A stretch of 64,000 nucleotides of DNA, from contig CAITLJ010000084.1 of the NCBI GenBank assembly GCA_903893215.1, positions 1 to 64,000 of the forward strand, given 5' to 3'. The position numbers and the translations under genes are program-made. This DNA comes from an uncultured Ferrovum sp. (GTDB lineage: Bacteria > Pseudomonadota > Gammaproteobacteria > Burkholderiales > Ferrovaceae). The notes beneath the pieces are model-generated. The model saw nothing but the letters and a program-made list of their open reading frames with translations, did no database searches and had not been told where the DNA came from. This document shows positions 8,250-17,881 of the stretch, in pieces. Positions within the stretch are counted from its first letter, which is position 1. Every line of letters begins with the position of its first letter.

Positions 8250-9014
8250 CTAGGTGCGCCGAATCTGTTTCAGGGCATCCGTCAGGGGCAACTGTGCGGC
8301 CACCCACTCGCCGAATACCTGCCCGATCAGGATCAGGGCCGGGCCGCTCAGGTGCGCATGGGCAAACTGTTCCAGGCTGCCCAGCGTGGCACCAAACTGC
8401 ATTCCCTCACTGGCCAGCGAAGCGTTCACCACTACCGCCACCGGCGTGTCGGCCGCACGCCCGGCCTCCATCAGGCTGCGAGCCACCTGGCCGGCATCCT
8501 CCCTTGCCATATAGATCGCCACGGTATCCGCCCCGCGCGCGCAAGTCAGCCAGTGGCTTTCTCCCTCGGCATCACCGATCCGTGGCGTGACCAGCGCCAG
8601 CGAGCGTGATACGCCACGCCGGGTGAGCGATACCCCCAGGTCGGCCGCCGCGGCCAGCGCCGCCGTCACGCCCGGCACCACCTCAAAGGCAATTCCGGCC
8701 TGTACCAGGGCATCGATTTCTTCCTGTGCCCGACCGAATACCAGCGGGTCGCCCCCCTTCAGGCGGACCACGCAACGATGGTGGCGCGCCGCTTCGACCA
8801 GCCGCAAATTGATGAAGGACTGGGTGCTGGAGTGCTTTCCGCAGCGCTTGCCCACGGCCACCAGTTCGGCCCCGCTAGCCAGCGCCAGGGTTTCCGGGTG
8901 CACCAGCGCATCGTGAAACACGATGTCGGCATCCGCCAGCAGCCGAGCAGCGCGCAGGGTGAGGAGGTCAGGCGCACCGGGACCTGCCCCCACCAAAAAG
9001 ACCTTGCTAGGCAT
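8250..9014 (-). CDS. cobA: Uroporphyrinogen-III C-methyltransferase (SUMT)
   Basis: A 254-aa single-domain SUMT that converts uroporphyrinogen III to precorrin-2 with two SAM. Motifs: VFLVGAGPGAPDLLTLRA (SAM loop), VRLKGGDPLVFGR and VVPGVTAALAAAA. It lacks the CysG oxidase/ferrochelatase domain, so sirohydrochlorin oxidation and metal insertion must come from elsewhere (cbiX at 812-1183 is a candidate for the last step). The ATG at 9014 overlaps the cysH end by 8 nt. The gene is the last of a cysI-DUF934-cysH-cobA operon, logically supplying siroheme to CysI. Confidence 0.93.
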   Translation of the reverse strand: MPSKVFLVGAGPGAPDLLTLRAARLLADADIVFHDALVHPETLALASGAELVAVGKRCGKHSSTQSFINLRLVEAARHHRCVVRLKGGDPLVFGRAQEEIDALVQAGIAFEVVPGVTAALAAAADLGVSLTRRGVSRSLALVTPRIGDAEGESHWLTCARGADTVAIYMAREDAGQVARSLMEAGRAADTPVAVVVNASLASEGMQFGATLGSLEQFAHAHLSGPALILIGQVFGEWVAAQLPLTDALKQIRRT

Positions 9015-9786
9015 CCGCCCCGGCTGCTCCGGCCACATGCAGACCGCACTCCTTGGTCTCGGGATGTTCCCACCACCAGCGGCCCGCGCGTGCATCTTCC
9101 CCCGGCTGCACGGCGCGCGTGCAGGGCGCACAACCAATGCTCAGGAAACCCTGATCGTGCAATGCGTTGTAAGGCACCTTGTTGGCGCGCAGGTAAGCCC
9201 ATACCTCAGACTCGGTCCAGTCGGCCAGCGGACTCCACTTGGCGATGGCAAAATCGGCGTCCCACGCCTCCAGCGCCAACTCGGCGCGCGTGGGCGACTG
9301 TTCGCGGCGCAGGCCGGTGATCCAGGCCTTGCGCCCGGCCAATGCGCGCCGCAGCGGCAGCACCTTGCGCACCTTGCAGCAGGCCTTGCGCGCATCGATG
9401 CTCTCGTAGAAGCCGTTGATGCCCTGCTCCGCCACCAGCGTTTCCACCCCGGCCGCTTCAGGAAAATACACCCGTACCGCCCGCCCGTAGGTTTCGCGCA
9501 CGCGCGCCAGCACGCGCAAGGTTTGCTCATGCAGCCGCCCGGTATCCAGCGTGAAGATCTGGATCGGCATCCCGGCACGAAAAATCAGGTCGGTCAGCAC
9601 CATGTCCTCAGCCCCCAGGCTGGAGGCCATCACGAGGCTTGCGGCGGCATCCGATTGACCATTGCCATGCTTGGCCACCGCAGCCTGCAGCACAGCCTGG
9701 GTGGCAGCCACGCGGCTGGCCAGGACGCCGGCTTCCACTGCTGACGTGGACGTGGACGTGGACGGATTTGAGGAACCAGTGCTCAT
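9007..9786 (-). CDS. cysH: Assimilatory adenylylsulfate (APS) reductase, [4Fe-4S] type
   Basis: A 259-aa enzyme that reduces activated sulfate to sulfite with thioredoxin/glutaredoxin. The four iron-sulfur ligands are present as Cys136-Cys137 (KACCKVRK) and Cys219/Cys222 (IGCAPCTR). This marks an APS-using reductase rather than the cluster-free PAPS reductase. The catalytic Cys247 lies in KECGLH. The N-terminus carries a short Ser/Thr-rich leader (residues 3-16) coded by repetitive DNA, which is not typical. It follows DUF934 by 15 nt in the sulfate-assimilation operon. Confidence 0.93.
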   Translation of the reverse strand: MSTGSSNPSTSTSTSAVEAGVLASRVAATQAVLQAAVAKHGNGQSDAAASLVMASSLGAEDMVLTDLIFRAGMPIQIFTLDTGRLHEQTLRVLARVRETYGRAVRVYFPEAAGVETLVAEQGINGFYESIDARKACCKVRKVLPLRRALAGRKAWITGLRREQSPTRAELALEAWDADFAIAKWSPLADWTESEVWAYLRANKVPYNALHDQGFLSIGCAPCTRAVQPGEDARAGRWWWEHPETKECGLHVAGAAGADA

Positions 9787-9801
9787 GACAACTCCTGTGC
9801 G

Positions 9802-10296
9802 TCAGCCCAGACGGCGGCGAAACAAGGGCTCGGGACGATCGACCGAGACCTGATAGGCCTCGGTGAAGGTATCGAGTGCGCTGATGGCATCCTGGGCATC
9901 TTCGCCTTCACGCAACAGGAAGGCATCAAAGCCTACCCGCGACAAATAAAACAGCTGGTCCTTGAACACGTCGCCCACCGCGCGCAGCTGGCCGGCGTAC
10001 CCATGGCGCTCACGCAACAGGCGCGCGATCGAGTAGCCGCGCCCATCGGTGAAGGCCGGAAAATTGACCGTGATCAGCGCCAGTTGTGCCAGCCAGGGCT
10101 GCAGACCGACGGGATCATCCGTCGGTTGCAGCGCCACACCCGCGCGGCCGGCATGGTCCAGCCACGCCTGCGGCTGGGCCAGCCAGTCGGCCAGGCTGAT
10201 TAGCAGGTTGGCACCTGCCGGGGCCTGCGTCGGGTCGGTCGCAACCTGCCACGTGTCCTCAGACAGCTGGCGATTCTGAATGAGCCTTGAGGCCAT
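9802..10296 (-). CDS. DUF934 protein associated with sulfite reductase
   Basis: A 164-aa member of the DUF934 family, almost always found between cysI and cysH in betaproteobacteria. Landmarks are the NFPAFTDGRGYSIARLLRER core and VFKDQLFYLSRVGFDAFLL. The biochemical role is unproven. The distribution suggests help to the CysI-type reductase, for example in electron delivery or assembly. The ATG at 10296 overlaps the end of cysI by 38 nt. Confidence 0.88.
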   Translation of the reverse strand: MASRLIQNRQLSEDTWQVATDPTQAPAGANLLISLADWLAQPQAWLDHAGRAGVALQPTDDPVGLQPWLAQLALITVNFPAFTDGRGYSIARLLRERHGYAGQLRAVGDVFKDQLFYLSRVGFDAFLLREGEDAQDAISALDTFTEAYQVSVDRPEPLFRRRLG

Positions 10297-11941
10297 ACAC
10301 GCTCTCCTTGAAGGGTTCGATACCAAGCCGCTGCACCACGTCGACAAAACGCTCCACCTCGCTGTCGCGCAGGCTGAGGTAGCGCTGGATCATGCGTTCG
10401 ACAGCATCAGGAACTTCGTCCTGTCTGAGCGAGGGTCCGATCACACGACCAAGCGCCGCCGTGGCCGACTGGGCGCCACCGATGGTGACCTGATAAAACT
10501 CCTCACCGTGCTTGTCCACACCCAGGATGCCGATATGACCCACATGATGGTGACCGCACGCATTCATGCAGCCGGAGATGTTCAGGTCCAGTTCACCGAT
10601 GTCGTACTGGTAATCCAGGTTGTCAAAACGCTCCTGCAGCGCCTGGGCGACCGGAATGGAACGCGCATTGGCCAGCGAGCAGTAGTCGCCACCCGGGCAG
10701 GCAATGATGTTGGTGATCAGCCCGATGTTGGGCTGTGCCAGACCCAGCGCCTGAGCCGCAGTATGAACTGCGCCCAGATGCTGTACCGGAACGTCGGGCA
10801 GGATCAGGTTCTGTTCATGGCTGACGCGCAGTTCGCCAAAGCCGTAGCGGTCAGCCAGTTCGGCCACCGCATCCAGACCGCTGTCGCCAAGGTCGCCGGG
10901 CGCCACGCCCGTGCTCTTTAGCGACAGGGTGACACAGGCATAACCACTCACCTTGTGGGCAATCACGTTGCGCTGCAGCCAGCGCAGGAATGCTGCATCG
11001 TCGCTGCGCTGCGCTGCGGCATCCGCAAGCGTCAGCGCCGACGGCTGATAGTCGTGCACGGCAATCCGCGAGCGGATGCGCGCCAGTTCTTCCGGCACCA
11101 GGGTAGCGGGGCCATCGATCAGATGGGCCCATTCTTCTTCCACGGCAGCGCGGAATTTGGCTGGGGTGAGTTCCTTGACCAAGATCTTGATCCGCGCCTT
11201 GTACTTGTTGTCGCGACGACCGAAGCGGTTGTAAACGCGCAGCACGGCGTCCAGGTAGCTCAGCAGATGCTGCTCTGGCAGGAACTCACGAATCACATGC
11301 CCGATCAACGGCGTGCGGCCCAGGCCGCCGCCCACCAGCACCCGATAGCCGATGGCACCCTGCGCGTCACGCACCAGATCCAGACCAATGTCGTGCACGC
11401 GGGTGGCGGCACGGTCATGGGTGGCCCCGTTGACGGCAATCTTGAACTTGCGCGGCAGGAACGCAAATTCCGGATGGAATGTGGACCACTGGCGGATCAG
11501 TTCGCAGTAAGGTCGCGGGTCGATCTGCTCGTCGCCCGCGACGCCGGCGAAATGATCCGTGGTGGTGTTACGGATACAGTTGCCACTGGTCTGGATGGCA
11601 TGCATTTGCACCGTGGCCAGGTCGGCGAGGATGTCGGGAACGTCCTCCAGCTTGGGCCAGTTGAACTGGATGTTCTGCCGGGTGGTGAAATGACCGAAAC
11701 CGCGATCATAACGGCGGGCGATCTGTGCCAGCATGCGCAACTGGCGTGACGAAAGCACGCCATAGGGAATGGCCACGCGCAGCATGGGCGCGTGGCGCTG
11801 TATGTACAGGCCGTTTTGCAGGCGGTGGGGCCGGAAGTCCTCCTCGGACAAGGTACCCGCCAGATAGCGCCGGGTCTGGTCACGGAACTGTGCCACGCGC
11901 TCGTCAACGATGCGCTGGTCGATCTCGTCGTAGAAATACAT
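10259..11941 (-). CDS. cysI: Sulfite reductase (ferredoxin-like, siroheme [4Fe-4S]) hemoprotein
   Basis: A 560-aa nitrite/sulfite reductase-fold protein: two ferredoxin-like half domains alternating with two siroheme/4Fe-4S domains. Cluster and siroheme ligands sit in CPGGDYCSLANARS and, about 40 residues on, GCMNACGHHHVGHIG. Substrate-site basic residues lie in the N-terminal half (HFTTRQNIQFNW, TSGNCIRNTTTDHFAG). Context with APS reductase and SUMT supports sulfite to sulfide in assimilation rather than nitrite reduction. First gene of its operon; no cysJ flavoprotein is nearby. Confidence 0.93.
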   Translation of the reverse strand: MYFYDEIDQRIVDERVAQFRDQTRRYLAGTLSEEDFRPHRLQNGLYIQRHAPMLRVAIPYGVLSSRQLRMLAQIARRYDRGFGHFTTRQNIQFNWPKLEDVPDILADLATVQMHAIQTSGNCIRNTTTDHFAGVAGDEQIDPRPYCELIRQWSTFHPEFAFLPRKFKIAVNGATHDRAATRVHDIGLDLVRDAQGAIGYRVLVGGGLGRTPLIGHVIREFLPEQHLLSYLDAVLRVYNRFGRRDNKYKARIKILVKELTPAKFRAAVEEEWAHLIDGPATLVPEELARIRSRIAVHDYQPSALTLADAAAQRSDDAAFLRWLQRNVIAHKVSGYACVTLSLKSTGVAPGDLGDSGLDAVAELADRYGFGELRVSHEQNLILPDVPVQHLGAVHTAAQALGLAQPNIGLITNIIACPGGDYCSLANARSIPVAQALQERFDNLDYQYDIGELDLNISGCMNACGHHHVGHIGILGVDKHGEEFYQVTIGGAQSATAALGRVIGPSLRQDEVPDAVERMIQRYLSLRDSEVERFVDVVQRLGIEPFKESVYGLKAHSESPAV

Positions 11942-12037
11942 GCCGGACGGGTGGGACGCACCCTTCAGTTTCGGGAACCCTCTATTCTACGGCGACGACG
12001 GGGCATCCCCAAGAACAGAATGTGCTGTCGATATAAG

Positions 12038-12073
12038 CAAAACGCCGGGCCCGCATCCGGACCCGGCGTTTTG
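12038..12073 (-). terminator. Intrinsic terminator downstream of the desaturase gene
   Basis: A 12-bp stem (CAAAACGCCGGG with its complement, 12038-12049 and 12062-12073) has a 12-nt GC-rich loop. It has A-rich and T-rich shoulders, so it could work in either direction. It lies 50 nt past the desaturase stop and about 96 nt upstream of the cysI start. Confidence 0.75.
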
Positions 12074-12122
12074 TCTGCGGCGTCCAACGTGATGCCCGTC
12101 GGCTGTCACGCCCGCAGTGCGA

Positions 12123-13304
12123 TTACGCGTAGCTGCGCAACCGTTGCGAAAAACGCTGCAGGCCAGCGATATCGCTTTGCTCGGCACGCGAACACCAGTC
12201 CTGCAGGGCGTGCACCAGCTGGTCGCGGGTGGCGTTGGTGCGGGTCCAGATCGACACCAGCTCCTCACGCATCGAATACACCGTGCGCAGCGTTGCACTG
12301 TGGTCCAGCAGGGCCCCCACCGCGGCGCGCTCACCATCGTCCAGGTCGCTGGCTTCACGATGGAGCGAGCGCGCGAGCGCAGCGGCGTCCTTGCGGCCGT
12401 CCGGCATGCTGACACGATGCGCCAGTCGCTCGACTTCCTGCTGGGTCAGATCGGCCAGCGAGCGCGCATAACGCGCCAGCACGTCGTAACGGTGGGTGAT
12501 CACCGCCTGCAGGGTGTCGCCGTCGATCACGGTCTTGCTTCGATCGATACGCACGCGACCGGCCACGTTTTTGACCTTGGCCTGACCCACCATTTCGAGC
12601 AGGCGGATATACATCCAGCCAATGTCAAACTCATACCATTGATTGGAAAGCTTGGCCGACGTGGCATACGAATGGTGGTTGTTGTGCAGCTCTTCGCCAC
12701 CGATGAAGATACCCCAGGGCACCAGATTGGTGCTGGCATCCTTGCTCTGGAAGGTGCGATAACCCCACCAGTGGCCCAGCCCGTTGATCACACCGGCGGC
12801 CCAGAAAGGAATCCAGGCCATCTGCACCAGCCAGACAATGGGGCCCGGCACCAGACCAAACATCAGCACGTCAGCAATCAGCATCAGCACCACACCCAGC
12901 TTGGGGTGCGCGCTGTAGACATTGCGTTCCATCCAGTCGTCCGGGGTACCGTGCCCATAGCGCTCCAGGGTCTGCTTGTTGCGGCTTTCCTGCACATACA
13001 GCAGCACACCGGTCCACAACACCGTGTTGATGCCCTTGAACTGGGGACTGTGCGGGTCTTCCGCAGTTTCACATTTGGCGTGATGCTTGCGGTGAATGGC
13101 CGCCCATTCCTTGGTGACCATGCCCGTGGTGAGCCACAGCCACATGCGGAAGAAATGGCTGGGAATGGGGCCGAGGTCCAGCGCACGGTGCGCCTGGTGG
13201 CGATGCAGGAAAATGGTGACGGCCGCGATGGTGATATGGGTGAGCACCAGCAGTACACCAACGAGCTCCCAAAAACTGGGGTGGAACAGACCAGAAAACA
13301 GCAA
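12123..13304 (-). CDS. Membrane fatty acid / acyl-CoA desaturase
   Basis: About 393 aa from a TTG start. The three diiron histidine boxes are HRHQAHR (residues 34-40), HRKHH (71-75) and HNNHH (207-211), with hydrophobic spans around them, as in delta-9 acyl-CoA or acyl-lipid desaturases. The C-terminal 150 residues are soluble, charged and helical. The TTG at 13304 is preferred because AGGGAG lies 6 nt upstream and homologs begin close to this point; an in-frame ATG at 13355 is the alternative. It makes unsaturated chains for membrane lipids. Monocistronic, with its own terminator. Confidence 0.88.
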   Translation of the reverse strand: MLFSGLFHPSFWELVGVLLVLTHITIAAVTIFLHRHQAHRALDLGPIPSHFFRMWLWLTTGMVTKEWAAIHRKHHAKCETAEDPHSPQFKGINTVLWTGVLLYVQESRNKQTLERYGHGTPDDWMERNVYSAHPKLGVVLMLIADVLMFGLVPGPIVWLVQMAWIPFWAAGVINGLGHWWGYRTFQSKDASTNLVPWGIFIGGEELHNNHHSYATSAKLSNQWYEFDIGWMYIRLLEMVGQAKVKNVAGRVRIDRSKTVIDGDTLQAVITHRYDVLARYARSLADLTQQEVERLAHRVSMPDGRKDAAALARSLHREASDLDDGERAAVGALLDHSATLRTVYSMREELVSIWTRTNATRDQLVHALQDWCSRAEQSDIAGLQRFSQRLRSYA

Positions 13305-13419
13305 GGCAGACTCCCTGAGCAAAGGGGAAAAATCAATCGGACAGGCGGAACGCACTTCGCCCCATCAAACAGGATAAACGTTACAGCTGGCGGGGGCAAG
13401 GATTGCGCGGCCGTTGCCC

Positions 13420-14733
13420 TCAGCCCGACACATGCCCTGCCCCTTCTGCGGGCGTCGGGGGTGCTGCGGGCACTGGTCTTGCCGCGCCAGCAGGCACGGG
13501 CTCGGCGTAACGGCGCGCAAGCGCAAGGTGATGTGCCTGCAGCACGTGTACCGCCTCGGCCATCAGCGCGGGCCGCAGGTTGGCATCGTTATGGGCCAGG
13601 TCTGGCACCCACCAGGTCAGGCTGATCTCGATGCCAACATCACTGACCTGGGCCACCTGCACGGTCGGTGCAGGTTCATTGGCGATGTCATCGTGCGCCA
13701 GCAGCATGGCCTGCAGCGCCGCCAGCGCGAGGCGCAGGTCGGCATCGTGGTGCAGCCACAGACTGAATGACACGGCCCCACTGCGGTCATTCAGCGTGTG
13801 ATTGATCACGATCGCGGTGACAAAAGTCTCGTTCGGGATGATCGTTTCCAGCCCGTCCGCGCCCTTCAGCACCGTATAACGTGCCTCCATGTGCGACACC
13901 CGGCCCTTGCGGCCGTCCACAGTGACCACGTCGTCCAGCCGGACCGAACGCTCAAGCAGGATGATGAAACCGCTCACATAATTGCTGGCAATCTTCTGCA
14001 AGCCAAAACCAAGCCCCACTCCAAGCGCCCCGCCGATCACCGACAGGAAGGTGGTATCGATGCCGACCAGCGGCAAGGTGAACAACACTGCGAGCGTGAG
14101 CAGTCCGCCATGGATCAGCTTGGTCAGGATCACGCGCAGGCTGACATCCAGTCCGGCCACCTGCATCACCCGGCGCTCCAGAATGCGCCCTCCCCAGAGC
14201 GACAGCACGATTGCGGCGACCACCACCAGACTGCCCTGCAGGATGTGCAACACGCTGACGCGATGATCACCAATCGGCAAGGCCACGTCATCGAGCAGTT
14301 CCATCACCGGGTCGAGCACCCCCAGCACATGCAGTGCAAACACACACCACACCACCCGGGCCAGCGTGCGCTCCCAGTCACCGCGGGCATGACCACGCGC
14401 CTCGAGCAGCGTTCGCATGATGCGCACGCCAAACCGGATCACCACCAACGCCAGCAGCAATGGCATCGCCAGATGCAGCAGGGGGGCCGGCGCGTGATGG
14501 AACTGCAGCCGCCAGCCCAGCACCAGCGCGCACAAGCCCACCAGCGGAAACACCAGGTCCGGCAGGCGCACGGCGGCCGCAGCCACCGGCGTTCGATGGG
14601 CCACGCGCTCGACCACGAACCCCGCCAGCAATGCCAGCACAATCAACGCCCACTGATCCAGATTGGCGGGATCAAGCGCGGCCAGGCGCAGCGATTGCAG
14701 ATGCAGCAGGATGTCGGCGGGTGTTCCATTCAT
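13420..14733 (-). CDS. MscS-family mechanosensitive ion channel
   Basis: A 437-aa inner-membrane protein with about five or six N-terminal hydrophobic spans. The MscS core follows: the pore helix GGALGVGLGFGLQKIASNYVSGFIILLE, then the beta domain DVVTVDGRKGRVSHMEARYTVLKGADG and IIPNETF. It opens under membrane tension to release solutes on hypo-osmotic shock. The C-terminus is a Pro/Ala-rich tail (about the last 30 residues). The ATG overlaps the stop of the RNA methyltransferase gene (TGATG). Confidence 0.9.
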   Translation of the reverse strand: MNGTPADILLHLQSLRLAALDPANLDQWALIVLALLAGFVVERVAHRTPVAAAAVRLPDLVFPLVGLCALVLGWRLQFHHAPAPLLHLAMPLLLALVVIRFGVRIMRTLLEARGHARGDWERTLARVVWCVFALHVLGVLDPVMELLDDVALPIGDHRVSVLHILQGSLVVVAAIVLSLWGGRILERRVMQVAGLDVSLRVILTKLIHGGLLTLAVLFTLPLVGIDTTFLSVIGGALGVGLGFGLQKIASNYVSGFIILLERSVRLDDVVTVDGRKGRVSHMEARYTVLKGADGLETIIPNETFVTAIVINHTLNDRSGAVSFSLWLHHDADLRLALAALQAMLLAHDDIANEPAPTVQVAQVSDVGIEISLTWWVPDLAHNDANLRPALMAEAVHVLQAHHLALARRYAEPVPAGAARPVPAAPPTPAEGAGHVSG

Positions 14734-16007
14734 CAGGCGGGCGCTCCGTCCTTGCCACGGCGGCGCCATGCCGCTGCAAAGAAGCCATCCGTGCCATGCA
14801 CGTGCGGCAACAGTCGCAGGTATGGCCCCATGTCAAGCGGAATACGCGCCTGCCGCAGCAAGGCACCACAATCCTCCGGCGCAAACTCGGGGTGTGCCGC
14901 AGTGAAGGCGTCCGCGCGCGCCTCATTTTCGGCTTGCAGCAGGCTGCACGTGGCATATACCAGCAGGCCACCCGGCTTGAGCAGGGTGGCGGCGGCCTCA
15001 AGGATCGACGCCTGCTTCTGCACCAGTTCAAGCACCCCCGCTGCACTCTGGCGCTGCTTGAGGTCGGGGTTACGGCGCAGGGTACCAAGACCGCTGCACG
15101 GTGCGTCGACCAGCACCCGGTCGACCTTGCCGGCCAGGCGTTTGACGCGCTGGTCACGCTCGCTGCTGATCAGTACCGGGTTGACGTTGGACAGACCGGA
15201 ACGCTTCAGGCGAGGCTTGAGGTTGGCCAGCCGCTTCTCGGACACGTCGAACGCGTAGAGTCGCCCTTCGTTCTGCATCAGCGCGCCCAGCAGCAGGGTC
15301 TTGCCACCGGCGCCCGCGCAGAAGTCGACCACCATCTCACCGCGCCGCGGTGCCAGCACGTGCCCGAGCAACTGGCTGCCCTCATCCTGCACCTCGATCA
15401 GGCCGTCGCGGAACACCTGCAGGGCCTGCAGCGAGGGCTTGCCCCTGGCGCGCAGGCCATGCGGCGCATAGGGCATGCTGACTACCGGCACCTCGGCGGC
15501 TGCGAGCTGTGCCTGCGCCTCTTCCGGCCGGGCCTTCAGCGTGTTGACGCGCAAATCGAGGGGCGCTGCCTGTTGCAGCGCCCGCCCGAGGGCCAGGATT
15601 TCGTCATCGGCGAATTGCGCCCGCAGCGCGTCGATCACCCAGTCCGGCAACTCGGCCTGCAGGCCCAGTGTGGACTCGGGCGCAGGCTGCGCCTTGAGGG
15701 CACGCAACCATTCAAGCTCGGTGCCGCGGCAGAGCGGCTCCAGGTCGCGCATGCTGAAACCGCGCAGCATGGCCAGCGTGGCAAACGCCAACCGGCGCGG
15801 TTCGCCGCCGGGAACCAGCGCCTCAAGCCAGCGACTGCGGCGCAGCGCAAAGTACACCGAATCCGAGACGATGCTGCGATCGCGCGGACCGAGCGCCTTA
15901 CGGTCGCGAAAGAACTGCTTGAGCAGCACGTCGGCCGGAGCGTTGAGGCTGCCGACCTGGATCAGGGCTTGAACCAGTACGTCGAACTGCGCTTGCGAAA
16001 TGGCCAT
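14733..16007 (-). CDS. RsmB/NOP-family RNA (cytosine-C5) methyltransferase
   Basis: A 424-aa protein with an N-terminal NusB-like region (1-130) and a C-terminal SAM-dependent m5C methyltransferase domain. The SAM motif is VVDFCAGAGGKTLLLGALM. The two signature cysteines are in VLVDAPCSGLGTLRRNPD and LLVYATCSLL. It modifies a structured RNA, probably rRNA. This is the paralog that sits beside DUF3108 and purN in betaproteobacteria, so I do not assign it to 16S C967 (rsmB proper). Confidence 0.9.
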   Translation of the reverse strand: MAISQAQFDVLVQALIQVGSLNAPADVLLKQFFRDRKALGPRDRSIVSDSVYFALRRSRWLEALVPGGEPRRLAFATLAMLRGFSMRDLEPLCRGTELEWLRALKAQPAPESTLGLQAELPDWVIDALRAQFADDEILALGRALQQAAPLDLRVNTLKARPEEAQAQLAAAEVPVVSMPYAPHGLRARGKPSLQALQVFRDGLIEVQDEGSQLLGHVLAPRRGEMVVDFCAGAGGKTLLLGALMQNEGRLYAFDVSEKRLANLKPRLKRSGLSNVNPVLISSERDQRVKRLAGKVDRVLVDAPCSGLGTLRRNPDLKQRQSAAGVLELVQKQASILEAAATLLKPGGLLVYATCSLLQAENEARADAFTAAHPEFAPEDCGALLRQARIPLDMGPYLRLLPHVHGTDGFFAAAWRRRGKDGAPA

Positions 16008-16013
16008 GGATTC

Positions 16014-17186
16014 CTAAAGTGCGCTATGAAGGCCGACCACGCGGATGGCGATGGCGGACAGGGTGATCAGGCGTCCGCGCGCGCTAAAGCGCATCTGCAC
16101 GGGCAGGTAGTGACGGTCTTGCGCCAGCCAGACATCGAAGTCATCCTCGTTGCTGGCGTGCAGCTTGGTGATGTGCACGGTTTGGAAGCGCCCCACCGGC
16201 AATTGCAGGGGGCCGCGTTCCGTCATCTCAAAGGCGTAACGGTCCAGTTTGCGGCCATTGGTGACCGGTTGCAGCATGCTGTCCGTGCTTGGCGGCAACA
16301 GGGCAAACTGCATGAAAAAGCTGAGCAGGTCCTGGGTGCCGTCCGGCAGTGCCAGCGCCTGACCGGAAGGCTGCAGCACCAGATGGCCGCCCGCCCAGTC
16401 AAAGCGCGCCGCCTCCTCGGAGTTTTCGGCCAGACGTCCCAACACGCGGAACTGGTCAGGGGCCAGCCCGTTGGCGGTGATGTGTCCCTCGCTGATCTGA
16501 CTGACCACATTGGACTTGAACAGTCGCGCCAGCCCCACGGCCTGCGCGGTCAGGTCGATGTGGTAGTGCAACCCCTCGATGCGCCAGCGCAGGGTGCCGT
16601 TCGCCAACTTGAAGTCCCCGCCCCCCAGGTTCACCTGATAATCGACCTCGCCGTCGGCCGGCATGTCTGCCAATGCCGCCTGCATTGCCGGCGACAGCGC
16701 AGGCGCGGGCGCCCCCCCCGGGGGCGCGACCACAGCCGCCGCAGCCTCAGCCGCGTGTTGCCGTGCCAGCAAGGCTGCCTGCTCGATGTCGGCAAGCAGA
16801 CGGCTGGCAGCGGCATCCGCCGCCTGGTGCGCATCGTCCACGCCCTCGTTGGCGGCCTCGCTGCCGGCCGTTGCCTGAGCAGGCTCAGCAGGCGGCGGCA
16901 GTCCGGCGACCGACTCCGCTGGCGCAGGCGGCGCAGCCGGCGCAGGCAACGCTGGAGGCGCGGGCGGCGGGATCGTCACCGGTTCGGGCGCCCTGCGCGG
17001 CATGCTGGATCCGACCAACGGCGGCAGCAAGACCAGGGCCACCGGCGCGCCTGGCACTTCGCCCGCAGGCGGGCGCAACACCCCGTGCAGCGCGACCAGC
17101 AGCAGCAGATGCAGCGCCAGCGACACCAGCACGCCCAGCACCAGCACCCGACGCGCCCTGCGGCCGATGTGGCCAGCCGGTTTCAT
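16014..17186 (-). CDS. DUF3108 protein with N-terminal membrane anchor
   Basis: A 390-aa protein. Residues about 12-36 form one hydrophobic segment after a basic start ([18 protein letters not shown]), giving an inner-membrane anchor with a periplasmic body. Residues 40-150 are Pro/Ala-rich low complexity. The remainder matches DUF3108 (VDYQVNLGGGDFKLANGTLRWR ... LDRYAFEMTERG), a beta-rich fold of unknown function near envelope genes. Its start overlaps the purN stop (ATGA), and it precedes the methyltransferase by 6 nt. Confidence 0.85.
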   Translation of the reverse strand: MKPAGHIGRRARRVLVLGVLVSLALHLLLLVALHGVLRPPAGEVPGAPVALVLLPPLVGSSMPRRAPEPVTIPPPAPPALPAPAAPPAPAESVAGLPPPAEPAQATAGSEAANEGVDDAHQAADAAASRLLADIEQAALLARQHAAEAAAAVVAPPGGAPAPALSPAMQAALADMPADGEVDYQVNLGGGDFKLANGTLRWRIEGLHYHIDLTAQAVGLARLFKSNVVSQISEGHITANGLAPDQFRVLGRLAENSEEAARFDWAGGHLVLQPSGQALALPDGTQDLLSFFMQFALLPPSTDSMLQPVTNGRKLDRYAFEMTERGPLQLPVGRFQTVHITKLHASNEDDFDVWLAQDRHYLPVQMRFSARGRLITLSAIAIRVVGLHSAL

Positions 17187-17881
17187 CCCGGCACCTGCAG
17201 GCAGCCCTGGTCGTCAACGGGCTGCAGCACACGCGATATGCCATGCGCATCGGTGGCGATCCGCCCTTCGGCCCAGGCCAGTACCACGGCGGGATACAAG
17301 CGGTGCTCCTGCCGCAACACGCGCGCGGCCAGCTGATCTGCATCGTCGCCCACCAGCACCGGAACGGCGGCCTGTGCCAGGATCGGACCGTGGTCGAGTT
17401 CGGCGGTGACCAGGTGCACCGTACAGCCGTGCACGCGCACGCCCGCTGCGAGCGCGCGCTGGTGGGTGTGCAGTCCAGTGAACGCCGGCAACAGGGAGGG
17501 ATGAATGTTGATCATGCGCCCGGCGTAGCGCGCCGTGAACGCCGGCGTCAGGATGCGCATGAAGCCGGCCAGCACGATCAGGCCAGCGCCAGCCGTCGTG
17601 CCTGCGTCCGACTGCGCTGGCGCGCCCGGCGCCTGCCCTGCGGCCAGCGCCTGGTCAATCTGCTGCGCCAGCGCCGTATCGAAGGCTTCCCGGCCGGGAA
17701 AGGCGGTGTGGTCCAGCACCACCGTGGGAATGCCATGCTGCTGCGCAAGGATCAGTCCCCCGGCGTCGGCCCGATTGCTGATCACGGCTGCAAACTGCAC
17801 CGGCAGGTGCGCGGCCAGCAGGGCCGCAAGATTGCTGCCCCGACCGGAGATCAGCACCACCACCCGGGGCAGGGTATTCAT
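17183..17881 (-). CDS. purN: Phosphoribosylglycinamide formyltransferase 1
   Basis: A 232-aa GAR transformylase using 10-formyl-THF, the third step of purine synthesis. Motifs: [26 protein letters not shown], and the catalytic stretch [10 protein letters not shown] ... [21 protein letters not shown] ... [17 protein letters not shown] with the Asn, His and Asp of the active site. A short Gly/Ala-rich insertion lies near residues 100-120. The ATG overlaps the purM stop by 4 nt, so purM-purN-DUF3108-methyltransferase-mscS form one coupled unit. Confidence 0.96.
   Translation of the reverse strand: MNTLPRVVVLISGRGSNLAALLAAHLPVQFAAVISNRADAGGLILAQQHGIPTVVLDHTAFPGREAFDTALAQQIDQALAAGQAPGAPAQSDAGTTAGAGLIVLAGFMRILTPAFTARYAGRMINIHPSLLPAFTGLHTHQRALAAGVRVHGCTVHLVTAELDHGPILAQAAVPVLVGDDADQLAARVLRQEHRLYPAVVLAWAEGRIATDAHGISRVLQPVDDQGCLQVPG

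Noticed and set aside
14460-17336. A 958-codon plus-strand open frame
   Set aside because: It runs antisense across rsmB-like, DUF3108 and part of mscS, has the Arg/Gln/His-rich composition of a high-GC reverse frame and no recognisable domain. The minus-strand genes explain the region.
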